From assembly GCA_018857735.1 (NCBI GenBank), contig JABMCL010002535.1:106001-170000 (forward strand): DNA of 64,000 nucleotides. Reading direction: 5' to 3'. The stretch is from Alviniconcha marisindica. Its lineage: Eukaryota; Mollusca; Gastropoda; Provannidae. Shown here piece after piece: positions 46,441 to 57,889 of the stretch. How positions within the stretch are numbered: the stretch's first letter is position 1; the number at the start of each line of letters is the position of its first letter. The position numbers and the translations under genes were made by a program. Under the pieces are notes generated by a model. The model saw nothing but the letters and a program-made list of their open reading frames with translations. It did no database searches and had not been told where the DNA came from.

Positions 46441-47337
46441 GATTCCAATATATATACCCCCCTGTTCACTTTATTCCTGTCACCTAACAACTACACAAAG
46501 CCTAGAAATTAAATGTATGCACTTTCAGGGCAACTTTATTTTCACTTGGGTGCCCACTTAACAGGACTAAAAACTATGATTGGAGGTGAACTTAAGAGGG
46601 CAGACAATGGTGCTCACCAGGAATAAAGGATAACTGTTGACCATAGGACAGAGGAGAACTGGAAACAGCAAACACTTTGCTGCCACGTGCATACACAAGT
46701 CGACCCCCCTCTCTTTCTGCAACTGAATTAATAGAATAAACATGACAACTTTTATCACTTTTTCTTCTCATGACCACTTATCGCCTTCTCATTGAAAGCC
46801 TACAGTCAGTACGACAAGAATCATTGCCATGATAACCTACCACAGAAAAGAGAAAAAATGTAAAATGTTTTCACCATTTTCTTTGGATTTTTTTGGTCAA
46901 ATAATGCAATATAAATATCCGCTGAGGCATTTCAAGTAATTCCATGTGTTGCAGATTCATGGAAACTAAATAAAAATTACAAAAATGGATAGATGAATAT
47001 ACAGATAACAGGGTTTTTTTTACACCCAGCTTATCATTTCAGTTATAGTACAACAAGTCCTAAAACTGCAAAGACAGTTCTCATTCACAGTACAAGAACA
47101 CAATGTCCATGCATACATACCATTAAATACACATTGCAAAACAGGAAACCCTTCACATATACATTACTAACAGGCATCCAGTCACACCAAAAAAGAGTGA
47201 ACTTCATTGATAATTATCTTCTATTAGATGTATTCAAAATAATGTAATCTGTCTGCCTATATTATTATGCACTTCCATCTTCACACATCCATCTGCTCAC
47301 CTACACACACTGATGCACCTCATCCATACCCATTTAC
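46441..47337. other. Unannotated intronic stretch
   Basis: No recognisable domain, RNA or repeat relative. Confidence 0.5.
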
Positions 47338-47463
47338 CTGTACATGTACGACCATCTCCTCTGTAGTCAGAATTGCACACACACACGAAAAACCCATCAG
47401 CTCCTTCAATGCAAGCAGCATTGCGGTCACACATTGTACTGTGTGACCGGCAGTCCTGAAAGT
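47338..47463 (-). CDS. Nidogen-like exon, EGF domain
   Basis: The minus-strand exon is 126 bp, with acceptor GCACCAG before 47,463 and donor AGGTAAATG at 47,337. It encodes FQDCRSHSTMCDRNAACIEG, then DGFFVCVCNSDYRGDGRTCT. The six cysteines (C-x6-C-x4-C, then C-x-C and C) and the GDGRTC end make it a complete EGF-like domain of the nidogen type. It is phase 1 at both ends, the usual symmetrical EGF exon. No stop or frameshift is present. In the protein it precedes the YWTD propeller. Confidence 0.85.
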
Positions 47464-48060
47464 CTGGTGCAGAATAGAGTTTGTTTAAAATAAAACTTAC
47501 ACAATTACAAGACACTGTTTCAATATACTGAGATTTTACATTACAATAATAATAATAATAATGATACACTTATAGTCTCTACCATGCAGCCATAGGCATT
47601 TTGCAGTAAAAAAATGACATCCATACAGGCTACATACGCATTATGTATATCATTTGAAACACACACTCACACACACACAACAAGAGTCTCAGGGGAGGGG
47701 GGGGAGGGGAGGGGAGGGGGGAAAGAACAAGTCACGATCACTGAAAAAAGGACAGGTGTGAGACTTTCTATGGCAGATTTGTGAGAAATGTGAGATAAGG
47801 TAGAATCTGAGATTGCTTTTGAAAGAAGAAAGGGTTGCACAGTGTCTCAATGACTAGGTTTGTTTAAAATACCAAACTTAGGGCCACAGCAAGAGTTAGT
47901 TTGTTTCAACTGAGTGTTTGCTCTTTGAGTGTTTGAGTGCTCTCTGAGTGTTTGCTCTCCAATTTGGAGAAATAGTACATTAAAGAACATTGTTATTATT
48001 ATGGTTACTGTTACCCAGCATTATGAGTAAATACACTGTACATAAACTACAGCTAGGTAC
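47464..48060. other. Unannotated intronic stretch
   Basis: Short (CA)n and a G-rich tract at about 47,695-47,722. No gene recognised. Confidence 0.5.
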
Positions 48061-48065
48061 AATTA

Positions 48066-48603
48066 TTGATGTTTTTTATATAGTGCTTTTCTTTGCCCTC
48101 TTGTCACATGTGATTCCAAATGAGTGAGAATTGTTTTTGGTAAAATAAAATCAGAAGATGTACCTCTAGTGGAGCTTATGTACCTTGTATTGACATGCAT
48201 GCCAGGTGAGAGTTACCGTAGGTGACTCAAGTCTTTGTTGTTGCACTTGTGTTACGTATTTTGAGCACTAATTAACTCCCTCATGTGTTGATTCCAAATG
48301 AGTGATTTTAGCCTTTTTATGGTGTGTTTTTGAATCTCCATCACAATAGTGTACCTATATTGCCATTTGGTTCTTCCATGGCTGATACCACGTGCAACTA
48401 CTGCCATCTCAGTGCAGGTTTTGTGTACACCACACAATCATGCACTAGTTTACAGTGACATTTCATTCAAAGCCACGTGCATAGTGTGCCTGTGTGTTTT
48501 GCTGTAACCTGCCACTTGCACTTTCAGTGGAATGACCAGGATTGTTTACATGCTACTGTGGTAATATAGAGGGTGGAAGGAATACTGAAATAAGAAAATT
48601 CTG
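48066..48603 (-). mobile_element. tRNA-derived SINE family 1, 5'-truncated and duplicated inside
   Basis: The minus strand has TGCACTTTC.GTGGAATGACC-type text opposite CAGAATGACCGGGG, and GGTATCAGCCATGGAAG. The segment around the 3' end (GTGATTCCAAATGAGTGA-like) occurs twice, at about 48,108 and 48,290. Its 5' end lies next to a TGACCTTGA-type array, as in the copy at 45.9 kb. Confidence 0.65.
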
Positions 48604-49080
48604 ATGATGCATCACCATGTTAAGTTTGGCTACAAAAGTTTAAATAGTTCAGATATCAACTGGACAAGAATTCAATGAAGTTGTCAAATTTCCTTGTTAC
48701 CTTGACCTTGAACACAACAAAGCAATTTTTTCACATGACATTCAGACTTTTGATGATGTACCATCAAACAAAATTTGGTAGCAAAAGGACCAGGTCATAT
48801 TTCAATCATATGAGCCCTGTGGCCTTGACCTTGAAGACAGTAAAACAGTTGTGTGTTGTTTAACATGGCATTCAAGCTCATGATGATGTACCATCATACC
48901 AAGTTTCAGCAGTTCAGAAGATGCTGTCAAGGCAAACATTAATTCAAACTGAGCCAGTATGCTGTGATCTTGACACTGAACACAACAATTCAATATGTCC
49001 ACTGGACACTTTGGCTTATGATGATAAATCACTAAACTAAGTTTGGTTGCAAAAGAATCATAAGTTCAGAAACTATAGTC
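48604..49080 (+). repeat. TGACCTTGA-containing repeat array
   Basis: Exact TGACCTTGA at 48,703-48,711 and 48,826-48,834. Other unit words are TGATGATGCATCACCATG, ACCAAGTTTCAGCAGTTCAG and CTAAGTTTGGTTGCAAAAG. Confidence 0.85.
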
Positions 49081-49104
49081 CCATCACCCCCCACCCCCAC
49101 CCCA

Positions 49105-49334
49105 CAATACAAATCTATGCAATCTGCGGCTATCCTCAGGTAATTTTTATGGAAACCAAGATAACTGTAGCATCACAAAACTGCATGCAGATGCATCTCT
49201 TCTTCATCTCCTCACAAGCTTTCTGAAACTTCCAGTTTGACTTAATAATAATTCAGAATAACTTACTGACTGAAGTGTAGTGTGTTTATGTAATTAATAG
49301 GGTTCACTGTGCTCTTGGTGGTGGTGGTGGTGGT

Positions 49335-49380
<46 letters not shown>

Positions 49381-49900
49381 TACATGTGTATGTGCATGTG
49401 TGTGCGTGCATGCATGTGTGCGTGCATGAATGTGTGTGTGCGTGCATTTGCACTTAGAATAGTCTCTATGGACAAGATTTTGTGCTTTACAAATACTTTT
49501 ATTCTTATTATTAATGATTATCTACAAATACTTTAATTATTATTAATTATTTAATTATTATCTTCTTCTTGTATAAAGTGACCTCCTTCATCATAATTTA
49601 ATGAAGATAATGTCACTGTTAGGGGCTGTGGAGAAATTTAATTTTTTTACAAAAAAACATCAAGTTTTAAATGTCCCACTGTCTTTTCATGTCTCCGACT
49701 TGATCAATCCAGCTACCATTTACTGATACCCACTCCCACTTCTATTTACTGGCACAGCCGCAGTTGTCAAACTTTTCACCATGGTTGACAATTTGAGCAA
49801 AAGGCATAATGAATCTTTAAAAACTTCAAAACATTTGCTTTTTTCTTTGCCAGCATATGGCGCAGAAGCATGTAGAAATGACTGCATTAAGTACTAAACT
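49105..49900. repeat. Dispersed repeat of about 650 bp, copy 2, interrupted
   Basis: Matches 15,040-15,695 on both sides of an insertion at about 49,275-49,560. The shared text resumes at GTATAAAGTGACCTCCTTCA. Confidence 0.75.
49275..49560 (+). mobile_element. Nested 3' end of the L2-like element
   Basis: TGTAGTGTGTTTATGTAATT, then GTTCACTGTGCTCTTGGTG match the 3' UTR of the L2-like element at 10,823-10,870. (GGT)n/(GT)n and a (TTATTA)-rich end follow. It splits the 650 bp repeat. Confidence 0.8.
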
Positions 49901-50406
49901 GGCAATTATCTCCATTCAACACTACAAACGTCAATTACATGCATGAATTAGCCAAGACTATGAACATCAGTTGCATGCATGAACTAGCCTATGTATTTCA
50001 TAAGCCAGTAAAAAAATGCAACATGACTTGGTAAAAATTTACCAAAATTATGCAATTTTGAATTTTTGCAACTGACTGATGCTGCTGTGATCTTGAAATG
50101 TGGTCTTGGTCACTGAAACTTGCACAAATGAGTTAAGCTCAGTATGTCTCACTATAATACAAAGTCCAGTATTTACCATATTTACAGAGTATCAGAAAAT
50201 TGCAAAGATAAAATGTTCCACACTGGCCAGTCTCACAATAATCATCAAACTGAACACTTTTTCATGTGGGCCAATAAAAACAAGAAAATGTTTTGAACAA
50301 CAACTCTTTGTGTAGTCATTTCTGGTGGTTATTATAATTCTTAAATATTGCCTTTTTGGCCAGTTACCAGAAGATTATGATGGGTGGCAGCTGCCAACTG
50401 GCATAC
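49901..50406. other. Unannotated intronic stretch
   Basis: CAGTTGCATGCATGAA.TAGCC-type text is duplicated at 49,930 and 49,967. Otherwise nothing recognised. Confidence 0.5.
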
Positions 50407-50535
50407 CTCTCTGGTGGCAAGTGTAGCCATCACCGTCAAAGCCTCTGCTACATCGACACCGGTAAGAAAGGGTGTCAGGATCATAGATGCATTCTGCATC
50501 ACGGTCACAGTTGTTTACTTGGTTGCAAGGTATCA
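50407..50535 (-). CDS. Nidogen-like exon, EGF domain
   Basis: The minus-strand exon is 129 bp, with acceptor TGCTTCAG before 50,535 and donor AGGTATGC at 50,406. It encodes IPCNQVNNCDRDAECIYDPD and TLSYRCRCSRGFDGDGYTCH. The C..VNNC...A.C...Y.C.C..GF.GDG..C pattern is a nidogen-type EGF domain with six cysteines. Phase 1 at both ends, so it splices in frame to the exon at 47,463. The repeated NNCD..A.C and GFxGDG text shows close kinship with the exon at 57.3 kb. No disabling change. Confidence 0.87.
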
Positions 50536-50639
50536 CTGAAGCACAAAGAAACAAATTATCATTCAGGGTGGGGAGGAGGGGGGTGGGGGGCAGGCAGAGA
50601 GAGTGAAAGACAGAAAGACAATGTATTGGAAGAGATATA

Positions 50640-51900
50640 ATATATAATACTTTATCGTCCTTAAAAGGAAATTTGCTTTGAAACATACCATCAGCGTAAC
50701 ATGTAAATGAATAAAATTAAAATTAAACATATAATAATTCAGTGTAAGACATGTACATAAGGAAAAGAAGTCTTTAAACAATTTACAATTATAGCTAAAT
50801 ACAAATTAATAAAAACATAACATGCACACATGCATGCATGCACACACATGCATGCACACACATACACACACACACATATACTCGCATATATGTACATACC
50901 CACACACATGCACACATGTGCATACAAACATACATATATGCACAGCTGCGACTGGCCACTTTTCTGTGACTTGACACACACACGCACAACAACAACAACA
51001 CACTCTCATAAACACGCATCTACATACAGTCTGACACAGCATGAAAGACCTTCAACATGCAGTGTAGCTGTGCTCTCCTGGGGTAGGACACTGACTCTAC
51101 ATGTGCTGGTTTAATTCTTTAATCGAGAGTGGAATGAAAGAGGACTAGTAGCAATTGAGTTTGCACTTTGGGATTCTGTAATGTTTACCTGAGGGAAGCA
51201 GTTGATATTCTGAGTGAAGGATGTGTGTAGCATCAGAGCAGATCTTTTGTGCTTGTTGGACTAGGGTTTGTTCAAAGATTTCCTTGAGTGTATTTTTGAA
51301 AAAGTGCCTGTGATACGCAAGAGTTGTGATTTTGACTTAACTGACAGGTTTCCATAGAAAGATGTTATGCCATATCTAATCATGCTTTCAATGGTAGCAT
51401 GATAGAACAACAGCAATATGTTTGTACTAACACCAAATGCTCTGAGTCGCCGGAGAAAGTAGAGACACTTCTGGGCCTGGGAGCACACAGCTTCAACATG
51501 TACACTCCAGCTGAATTTACTGTCAATGTGAATACCCAAATACTTGTATGACCCAACTTGTTTGATGGTTTGATCACTGGTGACCACCGGCAAGTGCATA
51601 CAAATTGCTTTTGGATCAAATATCACTTCTTTAGTTTTTTGGGTGCTTAGTTCAAGGAAGTTGTCAGTGCACCATTCTGTGAATCAATTCACCTCAGAGA
51701 AGTATGTGTTAATGTCACTAAGGGCAAACAGTAGGTTGAGGATTGCAGAGTCATTTGCAAATTTGACAGTAAAGTTTGCAAAGGTTGTGAATGTACAGTC
51801 ATTTTGTGTAGAGTGTGTAAAGTAATGGAGAACTGACACATCACTGGGGAGCACCTGTGTTTGTGGTCAAAGAGAGGGAATGGGTTTGGTTGACCAAACA
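50640..51900 (-). pseudogene. Rex1/Babar-like non-LTR element, 5'-truncated
   Basis: The minus strand starts in the RT palm, where the active-site box reads KFANDSAILNLL (FADD changed to FAND). It continues FLELSTQKTKEVIFDPK, QVGSYKYLGIHIDSKFSW, KCLYFLRRLRAFGVSTN and SMIRYGITSFYGNLSVKSKS. After a frameshift it resumes with KICSDATHILHSEYQLLPSG and a RYKNSFIPLSI-like end at about 51,130. The 3' UTR holds (CA)-rich text at 50,822-51,000. The end at about 50,640 is AAAGTATTATATATTATA. SYKYLG and FYGN motifs place it with Rex1-type elements. Confidence 0.8.
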
Positions 51901-52431
51901 AGTTGTGATCTGCCAGTCAGAAAAGAATAGGTAACATTCACACATGGTCTGAACTAAATCAGATAAGAACAAAATGTACTTTCAATTGGGTCTTGCCAAT
52001 GCTGCTGTAACCTTGAAATTTGATCAGTTTGGTCACTGAAACTGGTAAGAAAATGTCAAGCTCAATGGGGATATAATAATAGCAGTCTCTCACTGACAAA
52101 GGTGAGTACACTGCACTTTAAACAATAAACAAAATGTATTCATAAAAGCTCATAATAATATATCAACATAATTCTTTGCACACCACACAAATGCAGGTAT
52201 ACACCCACTCCAGCACACGGGGGGGGGGGGGGGGTGGAGAGTGCAAAAGAAAGAAGACAAAATTTGAAATCACTTGTTATGATAGTTTGTTGGGAGGAGT
52301 CTTTAGTGCAGTTTTGAAGGCATGGTTTTGAAGGAATATGATGGATGGGGAATGTGAAATGTCTGCAGAGGAACAAAGCTTCCTGGAAGGGGTGTACACA
52401 GTGAGATGGTCAGAGAGACAGGCCCGGTTAG
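51901..52431. other. Unannotated stretch
   Basis: A poly-G tract at about 52,220-52,235. Nothing else recognised. Confidence 0.5.
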
Positions 52432-53033
52432 TTAGTAACTGGATTTTAACATCCTGTCAACCACACAGGGTCACCTCAGGACAGTCAAACTCAGGTCATA
52501 AGCAAACACTCATTTCAAAACTCGTCTCATATAAAATTATAAACCCTTTATCAAGTCAATCCACAAAACCAATCACTTTGCAAACATAAAACAAAAAATA
52601 CATGCACAAACATCAGGCACAAACTTTTGAAGAGTTAGTCCCTTCAATATTACCCCTGTTAAAAGAGCACATAAGGCTAGGACATGCTGGTAATTTCAAC
52701 CATTCCATCTAATTTACTGATACCAGATTAAAGAAAAATATAAAAAACAAATGGACAAACACAATACAAAATAAAAATATATATAAATGTGACCCGTTTT
52801 CACCAAATGAGACTTAACTCACAGCTGGCTTACTGTGCTACAGGCAAAAGCAGTCAGTGGGGGTCTATAATAATAATAATAATAATGTACATTTATCATG
52901 TGTTCATCAACGCCCTGAGCGCTCACATGATACATATTAACCTAAATATGATATTCTATACGCATGTAGAGCATAGTCCTACCAAAACAATTTACATAAA
53001 GTATTATACAAAAAAAGAAGAAGAAAAAAGGCA

Positions 53034-53079
<46 letters not shown>

Positions 53080-53530
53080 CACACACACACAAAATGACTG
53101 TAGCAGAAACTGGGTACTGGTATTAGGATGGAAATACTGGGAGAAGAGGAAGGTTTTCAGTTTGGCTTTAAAAGATGAGAGGGTGTTTTCAGATTTTTGC
53201 GAAATTAAAGTCTATAAGCATTAAACTTTGGTGTGTTGCACTGATATGCTCTGAAAAGTTGAATCAATATGTTTAAAACACATTCTATTCACCCTACCTG
53301 GCATCAATTTTACCCATTTAAACCAAGAGCATGGGCTTAAAAACAGAACTTGCAGATTTGAGACATGCAGATATCTCAAATTGCCAAATTTTAAGTTAAG
53401 ACTCATTTCGTGAGAACAGGTCACAAATACATAACGGCAAAAAAACAGTGCCATATGGCAGCAAGGTGCACATACCACCTACCAACTATCATCTCCTAGC
53501 TGCTCAACAAGAGCCATACAAAAATATGGA
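52432..53530 (+). repeat. Dispersed repeat, copy 2, interrupted by a retrotransposon tail
   Basis: The 5' part (52,432-52,787) matches 27,912-28,205 and 43,472-43,530. The 3' part (53,428-53,530: CATAACGGCAAAAAAACAG, CACATACCACCTACCAACTA) matches 43,537-43,620. The two parts are contiguous in the 43 kb copy, so 52,788-53,427 is an insertion. Confidence 0.8.
52788..53427 (-). mobile_element. Nested L2-like retrotransposon tail
   Basis: The minus strand encodes SFKAKLKTFLFSQYF, the usual L2-like C-terminus, at about 53,150-53,190. (GT)n follows at 53,037-53,092 (read as AC on plus), and the end is ATTATTATTATTATTATAGA at about 52,868. Confidence 0.65.
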
Positions 53531-53544
53531 GGAGTCAGAAAAGT

Positions 53545-53955
53545 TGTCACAGATAGTAACCAATGGGTAACCAATGAGTAGCTTGAAGAGAAGGCTGCAC
53601 CTGATCATGTCTGCCTGCTTTGAAAATCAATTTTGCTGCTGAGTTCTGAACTTTCTGTAGTCTATTAAGAATGTAAGGTGAGCAGCCAGAGAGAAGAGAA
53701 TTACAGCAGCAGTCTAACATTCTAAGAGAACAGAGGCAGGTGTGAGAGTTTGGTTGCTTCAACTGTCAGGTACTGGCGGACTGAGCTGATTTCCATATAA
53801 ACAGAATGGCAGACACTTGAAATGTGCTTGTCAAGACACATGTTACATGAAACCATGAGACTATGTGGTCCAGTGGCCAAGGGGTTGCCGACAAATTTGA
53901 GATCCAGAATTCCCAACATCACCAACATGCCTCGGATCAGGACAAGGGGACACAA
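53545..53955 (-). pseudogene. L2-like RT C-terminal fragment
   Basis: The minus strand encodes LDCCCNSLLSGCSPYILNRL, QKVQNSAAKLIFKAGRHDQV and PSLQATHWLPIGYYL, typical of the thumb/C-terminal region (LDYCN.LL.G.P...I..LQ..QN.AARL). Upstream text includes SSVRQYLTVEATK. The 3' part is missing. Confidence 0.75.
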
Positions 53956-53964
53956 ATAGTACCA

Positions 53965-54199
53965 CTGACTTCAATTCAATACCACTTTATTCATCCCACA
54001 AGGGACAATTCCATCAGATGGGCTCATAAAAAATGTTAAAAAATTTAAAACAGTAATAATAAGAACAGATAAATTTACAAACACATAGGTAAATCTATAG
54101 CTCTACTCATATGGCTGTAACAGCAGCCAACCATTACATGGAAATGCAAGAAGAATTTGCCACAACAATGTGAACAATGATATAATTTGATCAAATCAG

Positions 54200-54240
<41 letters not shown>
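53965..54240 (-). mobile_element. Non-LTR 3' end with (AC)n
   Basis: The minus strand has GAATTGTCCCTTGTGGGATG then AATAAAGTGGTATTGAATTG, similar to the 19.1 and 20.2 kb ends. (AC)n lies at 54,202-54,235. Confidence 0.55.
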
Positions 54241-54289
54241 ATGGCCTTACAACAATGGCAGAGACAAATCTGCTAAAACAGGACTGAGT

Positions 54290-55330
54290 GTAGAATGAGG
54301 CAATGAGAGTCATACTGGGAACCACCAAGAACACAGGCACTGAGACCACAAGGTTCATGCTAGACCTCCCACAAATCAGACAGAAAGTGGAACAGGTCAA
54401 AGTATACTTCAGTGTCGCAGAAAATTTCCATAACCCACTCCATGAAACAATGAAAGATGCAAAGGGATTCAGACTGGGATGGGGCAAGTCTTAGGTGGGT
54501 CAAGCAGAGGAATCAACAGACTGGCAGACAGCAAACCAAGGAGTGGAAAGGTACCCCAACAGATTTCAGCATGCCATCTATGCCAGACACACCCCTGCCA
54601 GAAAACTTGGGGAAGGTGCTGTCAAGAATGGCTAGCAGGCAAACCAGATCCAGAGATCAAACTTCTCATTCAAGAAAACAGCAGAATGCAAGGTCTTATA
54701 GTGTACACTGATGGCTCAGTTACCACAGACCAATCATGGCACATGGGACTTCATTGCCAAGAAAAGTGTGACCACCATCCATGAAGGCAGTGAAGTCAAT
54801 ACAGTCTCAACATCCAGCTTGACAATGGAGGTGGAAGCAGTCACACATGCCTTCAGCTGGACTGCCTCAAGAGGTGATAGTCAGACTGCACATGCCACCA
54901 TCCTCACAGATTCAATGAGCTTGCTACAAAAAAGAAAAGTGAAATGGGAAGCCCAGATTGGCACATGTCAATGTTTGACATACACTTCAAAAACTCCTGT
55001 GGGTGTACTGCTCTGGACATGCCAGAATGAAGGGAAATGACTGAGCAGATAGACTGGCGGGCAAAACAATCATCACAAGTGGCTTACATCTCAGAAGATC
55101 TGAAGTGCTGATGAGCTTGAGACACTACCTGCAGGCACAAAGCCAATGGCAACACACCTTTGATCACCTGGAGGAGAGAGGGGTGCAAAGATGAAGTGCT
55201 CAAGATGAAGCGCTCAACAATCTTCCTTGAAAGTACGAGAGTGGGCCACTGTCAATCAGACTGTTTGAAAGGCAACACTGGAGAAATTCTTGAGAGATGG
55301 ATGGGGTAGGGTACATTGGTCTTTTCTGTG
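54290..55330 (+). pseudogene. Non-LTR polyprotein fragment with RNase H domain
   Basis: Encodes MRVILGTTKNTGTETTRFML and DLPQIRQKVEQVKVYFSVAE. After frame changes it encodes the RNase H signature: IVYTDGSVTTDQS (first Asp), LTMEVEAVTHAFSWTAS (Glu) and ATILTDSMSLLQK (second Asp). Downstream, TGHARMKGN.-like text stands at about 55,010-55,040. At least three frameshifts are needed between 54,457 and 54,711. No reverse transcriptase core is present. From memory, similar RNase H tails are frequent in gastropod genomes. Confidence 0.75.
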
Positions 55331-56246
55331 CACATAGATATCATCTTGAACTGAACTGAATGAAACCAAGGTTGTAAGCACAGGTTGTGAAAGTAATGAC
55401 AGCAGTGCCAACACAAAGAGAAGTGATCTGAGCATCAGGAAAAATTGTTCGATTTGACTTTATAACGAAAGTCTCTGTCTTTTCCCCATTTCAATTTCGG
55501 TTTCTTTTGTGTCATCTGGGTACTTTATGTCAGAAATTCACACCCGCTTGACATCTTTGTGCCAAAGGCCTACTGAAGAAATACCAGATTTTGTTGTTAT
55601 TTTTTCACCATGCAGACACCCTCCCCCAACCTCCCAGGTTTTGGACTGAACCTAAACTACAATCCCTGTAAAATAAAGTTTTTGAGTTCGAGTTCCCACC
55701 CCACCATCACAAAATAATCAACCTGATGATTGTAATCATTTTACAGAAGAGGAAGAAAGAAAAATGACATCACAGTTACACCTAAAGCTAGGTCCTGTGA
55801 ACCATAAGATCAAGAGCAAGAACCATCACTGTGACTTTGACCCTGAACAATGGTGGAACATTATTAATAATATGCATGTGTGTGTGCATGTGCACATGCA
55901 CGTGCAGGTGTATATATGGGGGGGGGGGGGGGGGTCATTGTTTGTGCAGACTGCTGTATACCTTTAATTATGTTAGTTGATGTATGTCAGTGTTGTTGTT
56001 TGTTTATGTTTGATTGCTTACCACTTTTCAAGACACTTTCCTTATCGTTAAACTTGGTGAATAATGAATCTGAATCTGAACACAGCAATCCAATCCAAAA
56101 CACTTGCATATAATAATTAAAGTATTTGTAAAGTGTGAAATCTTGTTCATAGAGTCTATTCTAAGCGCATTCATATGCACACACATACAAAGAGGCACCT
56201 GCACACAGGAGCATTCTGACTATACAAAGCTAAATTTACCCAGCTT
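55331..56246. other. Unannotated stretch
   Basis: AAAATAAAGTTTTTGAGTTC at about 55,670 resembles a retroelement 3' end. A poly-G tract lies at 55,919-55,934. No gene recognised. Confidence 0.45.
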
Positions 56247-56690
56247 AAAAAATAAAAATAAATTATTATTTTTAAAGCGCAGCAAATGGAGACTTGAGGT
56301 ACAGCAGCACAGAATGGAAAACAAGGCAGGTATACAGTTTTGGGAAAAGAAGTGTTTTTAGGTTGCATTTGAATGAGTCCAGAGAGGGTTCCTGTTGGAG
56401 AAGAAGGGAAAGGTTATTCCATGTAGATGGACCAAAAACAGAAAAAGCACAAGAACTAACAGTGGAGAGTCTGGTGTGAGGAATCTGGAGGCTGAGAGTG
56501 TCAGAAGCAGAGCAGAGAGTACAGGAGGGTGTGTAAAGTTGAAGACAGTCACAGAGATAAGACGAGCAGTGCCTGTGATACATTTATAGCAGAGAGTGTT
56601 TATCTTGTACTGAATTCTTTGTTGGATTGGGAGCCATGCAAACTTAAGATGATGTACCAAATGTTTGGCTGCAGTGGCAGTCACCTATGT
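56247..56690 (-). pseudogene. L2-like retrotransposon 3' fragment
   Basis: The minus strand encodes LKFAWLPIQQRIQYKINTLC and YKCITGTA. After a frame change come STVSSCAFSVFGPSTWNNLS, EPSLDSFKCNLKTLLF and an end in AATAATTTATTTTTATTTT. This is the standard L2-like C-terminus. Confidence 0.75.
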
Positions 56691-57305
56691 TTCAATTTTT
56701 AAAATATCTATATGTAGCTATGGGCCACTAAGCTAACAAGGTACTACACCCATAAACTGTCACTGTCAGAATTTGCATGCTTTGATTACAGAACAACTCT
56801 TCTGTTTTTAACAATTCTTCTGTTTGCAAGTCTGTTCTGCCCAGTTCCAACAGTTTTTGAAACCACCACCTGAAGCAAACATTTGTTCTCCCAAAAGCAC
56901 TGACACTACTTGAAGAAGATTACACAGGCTGCTTCAGGAATTCAATATCCTTCTGTGCCCATGTCTGTATCAACACTTTTATTGCAAAAGCTAAAATCAT
57001 GTTGAACATCTGTAATGGCCAGTAACAGAAGTCACTGCACTGTGCATATGCAGAAGCAAGTTCATCCCTTGAAGTGGGAGAAGAGGGTGCAGGGGGGGGG
57101 GGGGGAGGGGGGGGGCTGACCTAAATGTGTAAAGGTGTATTTAAGGTTGGATGTGTGGTGTATGTGGATGGCATGTGTGTGTGTGGGGGGGGGGGGGGGA
57201 GATGGGGGCTAGCAACATATTCTTATATTGCTACTTGGGTATCCTCAATTAATTGTTTGATTCAACCAATGGAGTAAATATGCAGGCAAAAACTAAAGTA
57301 GTAAC
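56691..57305. other. Unannotated intronic stretch with poly-G tracts
   Basis: G runs at about 57,092-57,113 and 57,184-57,199. No gene recognised. Confidence 0.5.
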
Positions 57306-57458
57306 CTTGCTGTACGCAAATTTTGCCATCTCCTTGAAATCCTGGCTTGCACTGACAGACGTAACGGGCTGTGTTGTATGGGTCTGGTACACAGCTGGCA
57401 TTGGTGTCACAGTCATTCACAACATCACAGCCTTCAGCCTCACAACGGAACCCATCAC
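57306..57458 (-). CDS. Nidogen-like exon, EGF domain (most 5' exon seen)
   Basis: The minus-strand exon is 153 bp, with acceptor TTGTTACAG before 57,458 and donor AGGTTACTAC at 57,305. It encodes DGFRCEAEGCDVVNDCDTNA, SCVPDPYNTARYVCQCKPGF and QGDGKICVQQ. The first Cys (DGFRCE) closes a preceding EGF domain, and the remaining six form the next one. Phase 1 at both ends, so it joins the exon at 50,535 in frame. GFQGDGKIC is characteristic of nidogen EGF repeats. Earlier exons (G1 and G2 regions) would lie beyond the right edge. Confidence 0.87.
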
Positions 57459-57885
57459 CTGTAACAACACAACCATTAGTCTGTGATGAATGAACAATGG
57501 AAACCATACACAGCTTCATAACAGAACATCCACCTTATCCAATAACCAAAGTATTTAGCTTCATGACAGACACCTCCAACCCACCCCATACCTTACCTCT
57601 ATTAGTCACTTGTACAACACTCAATGACACTGTCTTCATTTCCACTTGCAATGCCAATTTTTACTAGAAATCGAATAAAAATGAATGAACTGCACAACAA
57701 TAAAGAATTTTCAAGGCAATGATGGTCAAACCAAACAGGACTTAGGAACATAAAAGGCTGCCCAAAAAGCATAAAAAAGGCAGTAAACAAAATTAAAACA
57801 GTTTAGGCCTACTTCTTTTGATAGAATAAAAAAACAAAAAAGATCATATATGGTAAACCAATAAAATATAAAATTGTGAAGGTAT
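57459..57885. other. Unannotated intronic or upstream stretch
   Basis: No recognisable domain or repeat. Confidence 0.5.
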
Positions 57886-57889
57886 TTAG

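Noticed and set aside
53843..53905. tRNA-like SINE head on the plus strand
   Set aside because: TGGTCCAGTGGCCAAGG looks like an A box, but no convincing B box follows and no second copy was seen.
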